Positions 48,854 through 56,870 of a stretch of 64,000 nt of DNA are shown in pieces. The translations under genes and the position numbers were made by a program. Position 1 is the stretch's first letter. Each line of letters starts with the position of its first letter. The DNA is from SM23-32 sp964434535 (GTDB lineage: Bacteria > Planctomycetota > Brocadiia > SM23-32), in contig CAYSWA010000002.1 in assembly GCA_964434535.1 (NCBI GenBank), positions 124,001 to 188,000 of the forward strand, written 5' to 3'. The notes under the pieces were generated by a model. That model made no database searches. It saw only the letters and a program-made list of their open reading frames with translations, and was not told where the DNA came from.

Positions 48854-49939
48854 ATGGCGACCTACCACACCACGCACAACGCCGCCGGGGGCGGGGACGG
48901 AAGCTGGGCTTCGCCCTGGACGCTCCAGGAGGCGGCCGACAACGCCATCGCCGGCGATACGGTGAAGGTGCACAACACGGGCGTCTACACCACGGCCGCC
49001 GACATCGACTTCGACACCAACAGCGGCAGCAGGGTCGCGCCGATCCAGTTCATCGGCGTCGGCAGCGGCGAGACGGACGGCCCCGAGATGGTGACCGTGC
49101 GCGGCACCGCCGATTCGGTCCCCGTCATCGACATCACCAACCGGGCCTGGCTCTACTTCGAGAATATCACCGCCGACGCCGACGGCCGGGCGGGCACCGG
49201 GGCCTGGTACGCGAGCGGCGGGGCAGACCAACTCCGCTGGGTGAACTGCAAGGGCGTCAACGCCGCGAACTCCTGCTTCCAGACGGTTGACGTGGACAAT
49301 ACGCAGTTCGTGGGCTGCGAGGCGTACAACGCCACGACCTATCACGGCTTCCTGCTCAATAACCCGACTGCGCCCGGCCATCACGTCCTCGTCGGCTGCG
49401 TCGCGCACCACAACGGCGGCATCGGCTTCCACTGCCGGCGGAACAGCGGCGGCTTCGTGCGATGCGTCGCCTACGAGAACGCGGACCGGGGCATCAACAT
49501 CAATAACTCTGAGCAGGCCGACCTGATGGCCGTCGTCATCGGCTGCGTCGCATGGCGCAATGGCACGGACGGGATCCAAGTGGACTCGCACAGCGGCTCG
49601 TCTGTGCTGCTCGCCAACAACATCTGCACCGAGAACGGCGCCTACGGCATCGAGCACGTCCAGGCCGGCGCCACCGTGGTGATGTTCGGCAACGTCTGCC
49701 CCGCCTCCGGGGCGGAGGCGAACGTGAGCGGGGGCACCTCCGGCGTCGTCGCCATCGGCAACCCGTCGAGCGTGCTCAAGCCGAACCTGACCGGCTCGCA
49801 GGTGGCGGACTTCATGGACCCGACGAGCTGCTATCCGGACTTCCGCCTCGACACGGGCAGCGACGCCCTCGGCGCCGCCTGGCCCGGCGTGCTGCCGGTT
49901 GAGGACCTCTGCACCACGACCACCACCACGAGCCCCTGA
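48854..49939 (+). CDS. Right-handed beta-helix tailspike-like protein with oligo-Thr tail (361 aa)
   Basis: Repeats of parallel-beta-helix type are visible: LYFENITADADGRAG, FVGCEAYNATTYHGFLLNN, LVGCVAHHNGGIGFHCRRN, VRCVAYENADRGININNSE, IGCVAWRNGTDGIQVDSHSG and LANNICTENGAYGIEHVQ. Asn ladders and short turns fit right_handed_parallel_beta_helix folds of phage tailspikes or polysaccharide-binding proteins. The N-terminus (WTLQEAADNAIAGDTVKVHNTGVYTT) is the usual first turn. The C-terminus ends in six threonines and SP. No catalytic site can be named. Confidence 0.75.
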   Translation: MATYHTTHNAAGGGDGSWASPWTLQEAADNAIAGDTVKVHNTGVYTTAADIDFDTNSGSRVAPIQFIGVGSGETDGPEMVTVRGTADSVPVIDITNRAWLYFENITADADGRAGTGAWYASGGADQLRWVNCKGVNAANSCFQTVDVDNTQFVGCEAYNATTYHGFLLNNPTAPGHHVLVGCVAHHNGGIGFHCRRNSGGFVRCVAYENADRGININNSEQADLMAVVIGCVAWRNGTDGIQVDSHSGSSVLLANNICTENGAYGIEHVQAGATVVMFGNVCPASGAEANVSGGTSGVVAIGNPSSVLKPNLTGSQVADFMDPTSCYPDFRLDTGSDALGAAWPGVLPVEDLCTTTTTTSP

Positions 49940-49965
49940 GGGCAGCCAGGCAGCAACGGCATTTA

Positions 49966-50040
49966 CCACGAAGCTCACGAAGGACGGCACGAAGGCCACG
50001 GCGGATGAAGGCGAACCACGAACAACGAGCAACGAGCAAC
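49966..50040. repeat. CACGAAGGC-type and CGAGCAAC-type periodic repeats between phage genes
   Basis: ACCACGAAGCTCACGAAGGACGGCACGAAGGCCACG (49965-50000) has a period near 9-12 bp. ACGAACAACGAGCAACGAGCAAC (50018-50040) has the 7-8-bp period seen at 37138, 53032 and 57687. The second repeat lies immediately before the start of the 681-aa gene. Confidence 0.7.
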
Positions 50041-50047
50041 TGATGTC

Positions 50048-52093
50048 ATGAACACGCACATCTACGTCAACGGCGCGCTGACCACGGAGGTGAAGCTCCG
50101 CAGCATCCGGGCCTCCTACGTGCGCCCCTGGGAGGCGGTGCTCCACTGGCCGGCCCGCCACGACGCGCCGGCGCCGCTCGATTTGAACGACGTGGTGATC
50201 GTGCGCGAGCCCGGCACGGGCCGGCGGCTCTTCCGTGGCAACGTGGCCGAGCGCACGCCGGGCGGCGTCGCCGGCGAGGGCGTCACCTTCCGCGCGCTGG
50301 GCAAGCGCTGGCGGCTGGAGAACGAACCGGTCCGCATCAACGGGCGCGGCTTCTACATGTGGAACCGCCGGGGCTACCAGTGCGACGACGGCGAGGGCGG
50401 CGAGGATAGCCCCGACGGCGACGGGCTCAAGTGGACCGCCGGCCAGATCATCGTCGACATCCTGGAGCACGCCGCCGGCGTGCCGTTCGCCGGCTCGGGG
50501 ATCAGCGGCCACCACGCCAGCAGCGCCGCCGTCGAGGAGGAGTTCCTGTCCGCCGACGACCTGGCCGGCTGGGACGCGGCCGACATCCTCACACGCGACA
50601 GCGTCGTCGGCGAGTTCAGCGTGAACGACACGCCCGTCGCGGACGCGATCTCGCTGCTGCTGGGCATGAACGGGGACCTCCACGGCTGGTACGTCGACCC
50701 CGAGAGCGGCGAGCTGGTCGTGGTGGACCTCGACGCCCTCCCCGAGACCGACGTCGAGGCCGGCGAGCTGGGGCACTGGCAGGACGAGGCGGGCACCGAC
50801 TATCGCCTGCTCGACAACGAGCTGACCTGGTCGCTCGACGGCGTCTACTCGACCCTCGTGATCCAGGGCGCCGACCGCACCACCGAAGAGCAGCCGGCCG
50901 ACATCGAGGGCTCGGCCAACGCCGGCCAGGGGCACTACGGCGAGCTGGAGTTCGTCGCCGCCCCCTGGCGCGACTACGCGGCGGCCTACCGTCCCGTATA
51001 CCAGAGCCGGCGGAGCATGACGCCGCTGCTGATCGACGCCGGGGAGGTATACACCCCGCCGGCCGGCTACGGCAGCTTCAGCTTCCATCCGCGCGTCTAC
51101 CAGGGCAAGCCGGCCGGGCCGAAGACGCTCTACGTGCCGGCCGGCGGAGTCTTTCCGACCTGGCATATCGAGACGGGCATCATCGGGTTCCACGAGGACC
51201 CGCGCCCGCTCGGCTACGGCCAGCAGCTCTGGGGCTGGTACTTCGCCCGCACGCCGTTCACCGTCACCGAGGGGCCGGACGGCGACGCCTACCACTGGTA
51301 CGGTCACGAGCGCACGCGCACCGTCTACGATCCGGCCTTCAAGCACACGTCGAGCTGGCCGACGGCCGGCACGGCCGACGACGAGGCGGCGATGACCACG
51401 CTGGCCGAGCGGCTGCTGCGGGCCTTCCGCGACGTGCGGCGCCAGGGCACGCTGGTCTGCGACGAGGTGGACTTCGACGCCTACGACCTGCTGCACCGCT
51501 ACAACGTGCGCAACCTCGGCCAGGCCGCGCTGCTGGAGGCCGCCGGCACCACGGGCTACGCCACCACGACGACGCTGAAGGGCGGCTACCGCGACCCCGG
51601 CCGCTGGGATACGCTCGCGCTGAACAGCATGGACGTGCTCTACGACTTCGAGCACGACGCGACGGAGATCACCGTCGCGAACACCTTCTGGATGCTGGAG
51701 GACTACTCGGAGCTGAAGCGCCGGCTGGAGTTGAACCTCTTCGCCCGGCGCGAGCTCGCGCTGAGCGCGGACGTGCTCTCGTGCCAGACACACAGCGGCT
51801 CCTTGCGCGACACCGGAGAGGAGAACCAGGACGACGACGGGAACTGGCAGAGCGACCACGTCGGCACGACCGAGGAGCTGATCGATGGAGAGGAAAAGGC
51901 GAGCACGAGCTGGTGGGCGCGGGACGACACGGCGGTGCGGGTGACGATGGTGACGCGGGTTACCTACGTGGAGAACGGCGACCAGACGCTCTACGCCTAC
52001 TACCGCGACCTGGTGTTCGACGTGGACGGCCGGCTGCGCGCCGTGAGCGATGAGACGGAAGTGGTGATCGACGAGCCCGCCCACTGCGCCTGA
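50048..52093 (+). CDS. Baseplate hub/tail protein-like (681 aa)
   Basis: The largest structural gene of the cluster. The N-terminal ~100 residues (IYVNGALTTEVKLRSIRASY, LNDVVIVREPGTGRRLFRGNVAER, VTFRALGKRWRLENEPV) resemble phage hub/late-control proteins that start with two beta-barrels. GDLHGWYVDPESGELVVVDLDAL and LLDNELTWSLDGVYSTLVIQGADR are then reminiscent of hub domain boundaries. The C-terminal part (DYSELKRRLELNLFARRELALSADVL, VTRVTYVENGDQTLYAYYRDLVF) has no recognisable homologue. Function as hub or tail-fibre base is inferred from size and place. Start ATG 50048. Confidence 0.55.
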   Translation: MNTHIYVNGALTTEVKLRSIRASYVRPWEAVLHWPARHDAPAPLDLNDVVIVREPGTGRRLFRGNVAERTPGGVAGEGVTFRALGKRWRLENEPVRINGRGFYMWNRRGYQCDDGEGGEDSPDGDGLKWTAGQIIVDILEHAAGVPFAGSGISGHHASSAAVEEEFLSADDLAGWDAADILTRDSVVGEFSVNDTPVADAISLLLGMNGDLHGWYVDPESGELVVVDLDALPETDVEAGELGHWQDEAGTDYRLLDNELTWSLDGVYSTLVIQGADRTTEEQPADIEGSANAGQGHYGELEFVAAPWRDYAAAYRPVYQSRRSMTPLLIDAGEVYTPPAGYGSFSFHPRVYQGKPAGPKTLYVPAGGVFPTWHIETGIIGFHEDPRPLGYGQQLWGWYFARTPFTVTEGPDGDAYHWYGHERTRTVYDPAFKHTSSWPTAGTADDEAAMTTLAERLLRAFRDVRRQGTLVCDEVDFDAYDLLHRYNVRNLGQAALLEAAGTTGYATTTTLKGGYRDPGRWDTLALNSMDVLYDFEHDATEITVANTFWMLEDYSELKRRLELNLFARRELALSADVLSCQTHSGSLRDTGEENQDDDGNWQSDHVGTTEELIDGEEKASTSWWARDDTAVRVTMVTRVTYVENGDQTLYAYYRDLVFDVDGRLRAVSDETEVVIDEPAHCA

Positions 52094-52106
52094 ACCCGGA
52101 GGCCCG

Positions 52107-52583
52107 ATGAGACACCTTCAAAAAAGCGCGGCCGGCCACCTGCTGCTCACCCCCGACGGCCACCTGCTGAAGGACTGCACCTGCCTTTGCCTCTGCTGCA
52201 CGACGCCGGTCCCCGACACGTTCCTGGTCACCTTCAACGGCCTGGAGGGCACGCTGGGGCTGGCGAACGGCACGTGGGAGCTGTCCTGGGTGAGCTGCTG
52301 TGAATGGCGGAGCGAGTACGTGCCCCTTATCTGTCCCTATCCGTACAACCCCAACCTCTTGGGCCAAGTCCGATGCTGGAAGCCGAACGGGTTTGCCCGC
52401 TGGCGCGTCTACGTCGTGGTAACCGACCAGATAGACCCCCGCTGCGCGGCCTGGTGGGAGCTTTGGCCGGCCGGAGCCTGCGACCCCCGCGGCACCTACG
52501 CCCTGCTGGCCTGCGACGACACTGCCTGCGTCTGCGGCGACAGCTGCCCCCCTTCCGCCACCTGCGTGGTGAGCTACTCATGA
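52107..52583 (+). CDS. Cysteine-rich phage protein (158 aa)
   Basis: Small protein with 17 cysteines including clusters DCTCLCLCC, SWVSCCEW, ACDDTACVCGDSC and CPPSATC, and several Trp/Tyr. Clusters of this kind are more often found in disulfide-stabilised external proteins than in Zn ribbons. Start ATG 52107 lies 13 bp after the hub-like gene. Stop overlaps the next start by 4 bp (ATGA). No family recognised. Confidence 0.5.
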   Translation: MRHLQKSAAGHLLLTPDGHLLKDCTCLCLCCTTPVPDTFLVTFNGLEGTLGLANGTWELSWVSCCEWRSEYVPLICPYPYNPNLLGQVRCWKPNGFARWRVYVVVTDQIDPRCAAWWELWPAGACDPRGTYALLACDDTACVCGDSCPPSATCVVSYS

Positions 52584-52924
52584 TCTGCGACCAGTGCAAG
52601 GGCAAGCGCTACCCGTTCCAGTGCCGCAACTCGGCCGCCTGGCGCGACCGCTACGGCGCGCCCTCCGGCTGCCCCCACGGCCTGCCGCTCGGCTACTCGC
52701 CGGACGGGGTCAAGCGCGGGGACTACGGGCGGCCCGCGAGGCGCGGGCCGCATGCAACGCCGCAAGCAACGCCGAAGGCGTTGCCCCTGTGCCGCCACGC
52801 CAAGCGCTACACGGAGGGCTGCTGCGACGGCTGGAAGGTGCTCTGCCGCCATCCCCGCCACATGGACCATCGCCGCCTGAAAGCGTGCCGCTCCTGCCCC
52901 GACTACGAGCACAAGGAAGGATGA
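52580..52924 (+). CDS. Small Cys/His-rich (zinc-ribbon-like) phage protein (114 aa)
   Basis: Begins MICDQCKGKRYPFQCRNSAAW (CxxC) and carries further Cys/His groups GCPHGL, LCRHAKRYTEGCCDGWKVLC and CRHPRHMDHRRLKACRSCPD. The pattern suggests two zinc ribbons or knuckles. It overlaps the previous Cys-rich gene by 4 bp, so the two form a translationally coupled pair of Cys-rich proteins. No family recognised. Confidence 0.5.
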   Translation: MICDQCKGKRYPFQCRNSAAWRDRYGAPSGCPHGLPLGYSPDGVKRGDYGRPARRGPHATPQATPKALPLCRHAKRYTEGCCDGWKVLCRHPRHMDHRRLKACRSCPDYEHKEG

Positions 52925-52936
52925 AGGCCGCCGGAA

Positions 52937-53009
52937 GTAGCACGGCCATCCTGCTTGCCTGCGCGCCGCCTGCCTGTGCGGTGCACGCAGGCGGGGAAGC
53001 CCGTGCTAC
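52937..53009. repeat. GTAGCACGGCC...CCCGTGCTAC hairpin element
   Basis: Outer arms GTAGCACGG (52937-52945) and CCGTGCTAC (53001-53009) pair, and inner arms TTGCCTGCG and CGCAGGCGG also pair, giving a long hairpin. A related element lies at 60913-60961 in host DNA. Confidence 0.65.
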
Positions 53010-53031
53010 AACGGCGCGCACAACCGTCCAT

Positions 53032-53061
53032 GAGCAACGAGCAACGAACAACGAGCAACGA
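53032..53061. repeat. GAGCAAC periodic repeat before the large glycosyltransferase gene
   Basis: GAGCAACGAGCAACGAACAACGAGCAACG: four units of 7-8 bp, 10 bp upstream of the GTG at 53071. Confidence 0.75.
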
Positions 53062-53070
53062 GGCCCCGCA

Positions 53071-55329
53071 GTGAGAATCGGCGCCGTCATCGCCGCGCGC
53101 AACGAGGGCAGCCAGGTCGAGCGGACCGTCCGCTCGCTGCTCGCCTCGCGCGGCGACGAGGAGCTGCTCGTCATCGTCGTGGACGACGGCTCGACGGACG
53201 GCTCCTGCGACGCCGCGCCGGCCTGGGGGGACCTGTCTGCGTGCGGGGACGCACAGGCAGGCGGCGAGGGGCGCGTGATGCGCGTGCGGAACGAGCCGGG
53301 CATGGGGCTCGGCCGGGCCAGGAACCTCGGCGCGGAGATCGCCCTGCGCGAGGGCTGCGAGGCCGTCAGCTTCCACGACGCCCACATGCGCTTCGGCCCC
53401 GGCGGCGAGGGGATGCCCGAGCGCGGCGGGCTGGAGATGCTGGCGGCGAAGGCGCTCGAGACCGGCGCCGTCTGCTGCGCCGGCTCGAACGGGCTCTCCG
53501 GCGCCAACCGCATCTGGGGCTGCGACCTCTACTGGAGCGCCAACGGCGGGCTCCAGCCCAAGTGGCGCTGGTCGGACTCGGTGCCCGAGGAGGAGTGGCC
53601 GCGCAGCGCCGGCCTGATGGGCGCGGGCTACGTGATGGGCGCCGAGACGATTCGGCGGCTCTCCGCGCCGACCGGCCGGCTCTGGGAGGATACGGCCGGG
53701 CGCTGGGGATTCAGCGAGGAGGCGCTCAGCGTCAAGGCGTTCCTGCTCGACGTGCCGATCCTCTTCGCCCGCGACGTGATCTTCCGGCACCTCTACCGGG
53801 ACCGGAACCCGCTGCCCGACGCCGGCGTCGAGCGGTGGCGGAACGTGACGCGCTGCACGCGCGTGCTGTTCGGCCGGGAAATCTTCGAGGCCCGGTTTCG
53901 CGACCTCTGCGTGCAGGTGCTGGGCAAGCGGCACGTGGACGCCATCGTCGAGGGCCTGCCCGATGTGGACTGGCCGCTCTGGCCCGGCGCGGCGTTTACG
54001 CACCTGCTCGGCCAGAACGCGGAGCCGGGCAAGGTGCACGCCGATCATGCCTGGTGGGGACCGGGGGCCTGGGGCCACGTGCCCTCCTTCGACCGCGTCC
54101 TCCAGTGGCGTCCCGGCGAATCGACGGTCTGGCTCCGGAGCGAGCACCCCGAGGCGGAGATCGACTGCATCGAGCTGGACGGCTTCCGCGCGCGCACGTG
54201 GGCGCCCTGGTGCAAGCGCCACGGCGTGACGCTGACCACGTGCAAGCTCGGCCCCGACTACGCCCGGCAGCCGCTCCAGTGGGGCCGCCGCTACGACCTG
54301 GTGCTCGTCGGCGGCGAGCTGCAGGAGGAGTGCCGGGCCGTGGCGGAGCGCGTGCTCGCGCCCGGCGGGCGGATTGTGACGAACCCCCGCGCCGACCGCC
54401 TGCTGCTCCATCCGGAGTTCCGGGGTCCGGAGATCAAGCTCCTCGCCCGCTACCAGCAACGGAAGGGCAAGCCCCCGGCCCGACCCGCGCAGCCGGCGGA
54501 TGCAGGGCTTCCGGCGGATGCCAGGGCGCCGGTCCGACCCGCGCAGCCGGCGGAGGCAGGGCCTCCGGCGGATGCCAGGGCGCCGCAGGCGCCCCTCGTC
54601 ACTGCCTGCCTGCTCAACTACGCGCGCCCGGAGAACATCGGCCAGGTCATCCTCAGCCTGGCGCGACAGACGGTGCCGGTCCGCATCCTGCTCTGGGACA
54701 ACGCGGAGGAGCCGGGCGTCGGGCTCCACTACGAGGGCGGGGACGGCGCCATGCGGCCGCTCGCCGAGCATCCGGCCGTCGAACTGGCCGTGCGGCCGGG
54801 GCGGAACTTCGGCTGCTGGGCCCGCTGGCTGCTGGCCGCGCAGGCGGAGACGGAGTTCGTCTGCACGCTCGACGACGACCTGGTGCTCGCCGACGAGCGG
54901 GTGCTCGAGGACGCCGTCGCCGCCCAGCGGGAGGAGTGCCCGGACGGGATCGTCGGCTGGTTCGGCTGGAGCGACGACGGCGAGGGCTACCGCAAGGGCC
55001 GGCACCACCAGGGCAGCAGCGACGGGCGGCCGTGCGAGCTGATCAAGGGCCGCTTCATGCTGGTGCCGACGCGGCTGCTGGAGCGGGTGCCGCTCAGCCC
55101 GCCGGCCTGGGGCGAGGCGGAGCCGATCGGCTTCCGCTGCGACGACATCGTGGTCAGCTACGCCGTCGGCGGCGGGCGGGAGGACGCCCACCTGGTGCCG
55201 CAGCGGCTCGGCAAGCGCTGGAAGAACCTGCCCCGACGCAACACGGGGCTGGACAGGGAGAGGCAGCACTACCGCCTCCGCGAGGCGGCCATCGGCCGCA
55301 TGCGCGAGTGGCTCGGAGGGACTCACTAA
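53071..55329 (+). CDS. Two-domain glycosyltransferase with polypeptide-GalNAc-transferase-like N-domain (752 aa)
   Basis: N-domain (1-~290) is a GT-A fold: RIGAVIAARNEGSQVERTVRSLL, VVDDGSTDGS (residues 36-45), the DxH motif FHDAH (Asp103, His105), MGAGYVMGAETIRRL and GFSEEALSVKAF (213-224) followed by FRHLYR (His240). The DxH plus the distal (E)E-x-S-x-K and His recall GT27 polypeptide-GalNAc transferases (DSH, WGGENLE, SHVGH). The middle (~405-450) has a methyltransferase-like turn YDLVLVGGELQEECRAV. A Pro/Ala linker (~468-509) consists of a tandem repeat. The C-domain (~510-752) is a second GT-A with CTLDDDLVL (Asp601-603). GTG 53071 is used because upstream DNA is a hairpin and repeats. 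Role proposed: sugar decoration of virion proteins. Confidence 0.7.
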   Translation: MRIGAVIAARNEGSQVERTVRSLLASRGDEELLVIVVDDGSTDGSCDAAPAWGDLSACGDAQAGGEGRVMRVRNEPGMGLGRARNLGAEIALREGCEAVSFHDAHMRFGPGGEGMPERGGLEMLAAKALETGAVCCAGSNGLSGANRIWGCDLYWSANGGLQPKWRWSDSVPEEEWPRSAGLMGAGYVMGAETIRRLSAPTGRLWEDTAGRWGFSEEALSVKAFLLDVPILFARDVIFRHLYRDRNPLPDAGVERWRNVTRCTRVLFGREIFEARFRDLCVQVLGKRHVDAIVEGLPDVDWPLWPGAAFTHLLGQNAEPGKVHADHAWWGPGAWGHVPSFDRVLQWRPGESTVWLRSEHPEAEIDCIELDGFRARTWAPWCKRHGVTLTTCKLGPDYARQPLQWGRRYDLVLVGGELQEECRAVAERVLAPGGRIVTNPRADRLLLHPEFRGPEIKLLARYQQRKGKPPARPAQPADAGLPADARAPVRPAQPAEAGPPADARAPQAPLVTACLLNYARPENIGQVILSLARQTVPVRILLWDNAEEPGVGLHYEGGDGAMRPLAEHPAVELAVRPGRNFGCWARWLLAAQAETEFVCTLDDDLVLADERVLEDAVAAQREECPDGIVGWFGWSDDGEGYRKGRHHQGSSDGRPCELIKGRFMLVPTRLLERVPLSPPAWGEAEPIGFRCDDIVVSYAVGGGREDAHLVPQRLGKRWKNLPRRNTGLDRERQHYRLREAAIGRMREWLGGTH

Positions 55330-55344
55330 CGGAGGAACCAACCC

Positions 55345-55701
55345 ATGAAGCCGAGAAGGGCGATGCTCGTGACGCTCGGCCTGGCGGCGGCGCTGCTGGC
55401 CGGGTGCTTGTCCCTCGCGCCGACGCCGGAGCACCGGCTGCGCAACGCGCTGGACACCTATGTCACCACGATGGAGGCCCTGACCGCCGCCCGCCGGGCC
55501 GGCAGGATCAGCGAGGCCGAGTACCGCCGGATCGAGGAAGCGCGCGCCGTCGCCTGGGCGGCGCTTGAGGACTGGCGGCGGACTCTGGAGCTCGGCCTGC
55601 CGGCCGCCACGGCCGTCGAGCGATTCAACGCGGCCATACTGCGGCTGATCGAAGCTCAGATCGAAGCGGAGGGAAAGCGAGATGGCGTCGACGATCTATG
55701 A
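55345..55701 (+). CDS. Small lipoprotein of the phage-like cluster (118 aa)
   Basis: Signal peptide with a clear lipobox: hydrophobic segment MLVTLGLAAALLAGC with the lipidated Cys21 (LLAGC). The rest is a helical charged segment (LDTYVTTMEALTAARRAGRISEAEYRRIEEARAVAW). It lies next to a holin-like gene, as outer-membrane spanins do, although the mature part is longer than typical Rz1. Start ATG 55345 is preceded by GGAGGA. Overlaps the next gene by 20 bp. Confidence 0.6.
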   Translation: MKPRRAMLVTLGLAAALLAGCLSLAPTPEHRLRNALDTYVTTMEALTAARRAGRISEAEYRRIEEARAVAWAALEDWRRTLELGLPAATAVERFNAAILRLIEAQIEAEGKRDGVDDL

Positions 55702-55873
55702 CCTGCTGCTGGTCCTGCACGCATTGGGCCGGCTCGGCGAGATGATCGAGCGCATGGTCCGCGCCGGCCAGGCCACCGTGACGCTCGATGAGCTGGCCGG
55801 CATGTACGAGCGCGCCCGCGCCCAGACCAATCCCGCCTGGGCGGCCGAAGCACCGAAGGAGGCAGACGAATGA
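55682..55873 (+). CDS. Small hypothetical phage protein (63 aa)
   Basis: Helical sequence (TIYDLLLVLHALGRLGEMIERMVRAG) and an acidic C-terminus. Preceded by GGAGGGAAAG at 55668-55677 and followed with a 4-bp overlap (ATGA) by the holin-like gene. Unrecognised; the tight overlaps suggest a real translationally coupled gene. Confidence 0.5.
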   Translation: MASTIYDLLLVLHALGRLGEMIERMVRAGQATVTLDELAGMYERARAQTNPAWAAEAPKEADE

Positions 55874-56064
55874 ACCACGAGGTGACGCCCCCTGTCGCCG
55901 TCGCCAGGTGGCTGGACGGCAAGCGGACGTACCTGACGGCCGCCGTCATCCTGCTCTGCGGCGTGCTGGCCGCCCACGGCGTCGAGGTCCCGGACTACGT
56001 CTGGGCGGCCCTGGCGGCGCTGGGGCTCGGGTTCCTCAGGGCCGCCGTGCACAAGGCGCAATGA
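55870..56064 (+). CDS. Holin-like small membrane protein (64 aa)
   Basis: Two hydrophobic segments (TYLTAAVILLCGVLAAHG and VWAALAALGLGFLRAAV) separated by a short turn, with N-terminal Lys/Arg (LDGKRTYL) and a short charged C-terminus (HKAQ). GKRTYLTA plus GLGFLRAAVHK is the pattern of small phage holins. It would permeabilise the inner membrane, yet no endolysin was found near it. Stop overlaps the next gene by 4 bp. Confidence 0.65.
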   Translation: MNHEVTPPVAVARWLDGKRTYLTAAVILLCGVLAAHGVEVPDYVWAALAALGLGFLRAAVHKAQ

Positions 56065-56870
56065 TGCGCGACCAGATCGATCTGCTGGAGGCGACCGACT
56101 GGCGCGTGTTGATCGTGCTCGACGCCTGCCGCGCCGACGTCTTTCGTGCTGTCACGGGCCGGGGTGAGACGGTCCGCTCGCCGGCAGTCTGCACGGCGGG
56201 CTGGATCGCCGCCGTCGGCCCGCTGCTGGCCGAGCGCGACCCGCTCTACTTCAGCGCGAACCCGGTGGTCGACCGCGAGGTCGCACGCCGCGGCCTGGCG
56301 TTGGAACTCGTCAGCGTCTGGCGCGACCACTGGGGCCGCTTCACCCCCGAGCGCATCCCCTCGGTGCACCCGATGAGCGTCAACGGCGTCGTGCTCACCC
56401 ACCTCGCGCTCGGGCGCGCGGGGGGCCGCCCGCTCGTGGTGCACTACCTCCAGCCCCACAGCCCCTACGTCGGCGCGGCGCCGCTGGCCATGTCGCGCTG
56501 GGGGCGCAGCGGCGACCCCTTCGGGCGGGCCTGCCACGGGCTGCCCCGGCCGGACCGGGCCGCCCGGCGCGGGGAACTGGACTGGCCGACGCTCGGGCGG
56601 GCCTACCGCGCCAACCTGGAGCTGGCATGGGACGCCGCGCGCCAGCTTAGCGAGGCACTCGGCCGCGCCGGGCGGGCCTCGCGCGTGGTCGTCACCTCGG
56701 ACCACGGCGAGATGCTCGGCGAGCCGCTCGAGCCGGGCGGCCCGCCGGCCTTCGGACACGAGGGCCACTGGCGCCACGCGCTGCTGCGCACCGTGCCCTG
56801 GCTCGTCGTGGAGCCGGCTTCGCGCACGGTCCCGCTCAGGCGGAAGCTGGAGGCCCTTGGCTATGCTTGA
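56061..56870 (+). CDS. Sulfatase-like alkaline-phosphatase-superfamily protein (269 aa)
   Basis: Alkaline-phosphatase-superfamily fold protein: WRVLIVLDACRADVFRAV (metal Asp and nucleophile region, as in the DACRxD subfamily), HYLQPHSPYVGAAP and RVVVTSDHGEMLGEPLEPG followed by FGHEGHWRHALLRTVPWLVVE (metal His). It lacks the CxPxR formylglycine motif of true sulfatases. It may transfer or hydrolyse phosphate or phosphoglycerol on a glycan. Its place between a holin-like gene and a glycosyltransferase suggests modification of virion glycans or of host glycans (inference). ATG 56061 overlaps the previous stop; a second Met follows. Confidence 0.65.
   Translation: MMRDQIDLLEATDWRVLIVLDACRADVFRAVTGRGETVRSPAVCTAGWIAAVGPLLAERDPLYFSANPVVDREVARRGLALELVSVWRDHWGRFTPERIPSVHPMSVNGVVLTHLALGRAGGRPLVVHYLQPHSPYVGAAPLAMSRWGRSGDPFGRACHGLPRPDRAARRGELDWPTLGRAYRANLELAWDAARQLSEALGRAGRASRVVVTSDHGEMLGEPLEPGGPPAFGHEGHWRHALLRTVPWLVVEPASRTVPLRRKLEALGYA

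Noticed and set aside
50018..50040. CRISPR array from short repeats
   Set aside because: Repeat units of 7-8 bp with no spacers of constant length.
48074..52084. A long antisense frame across the tail genes
   Set aside because: Shadow; low-complexity Val/Gly/Ala/Arg and no initiation signal.
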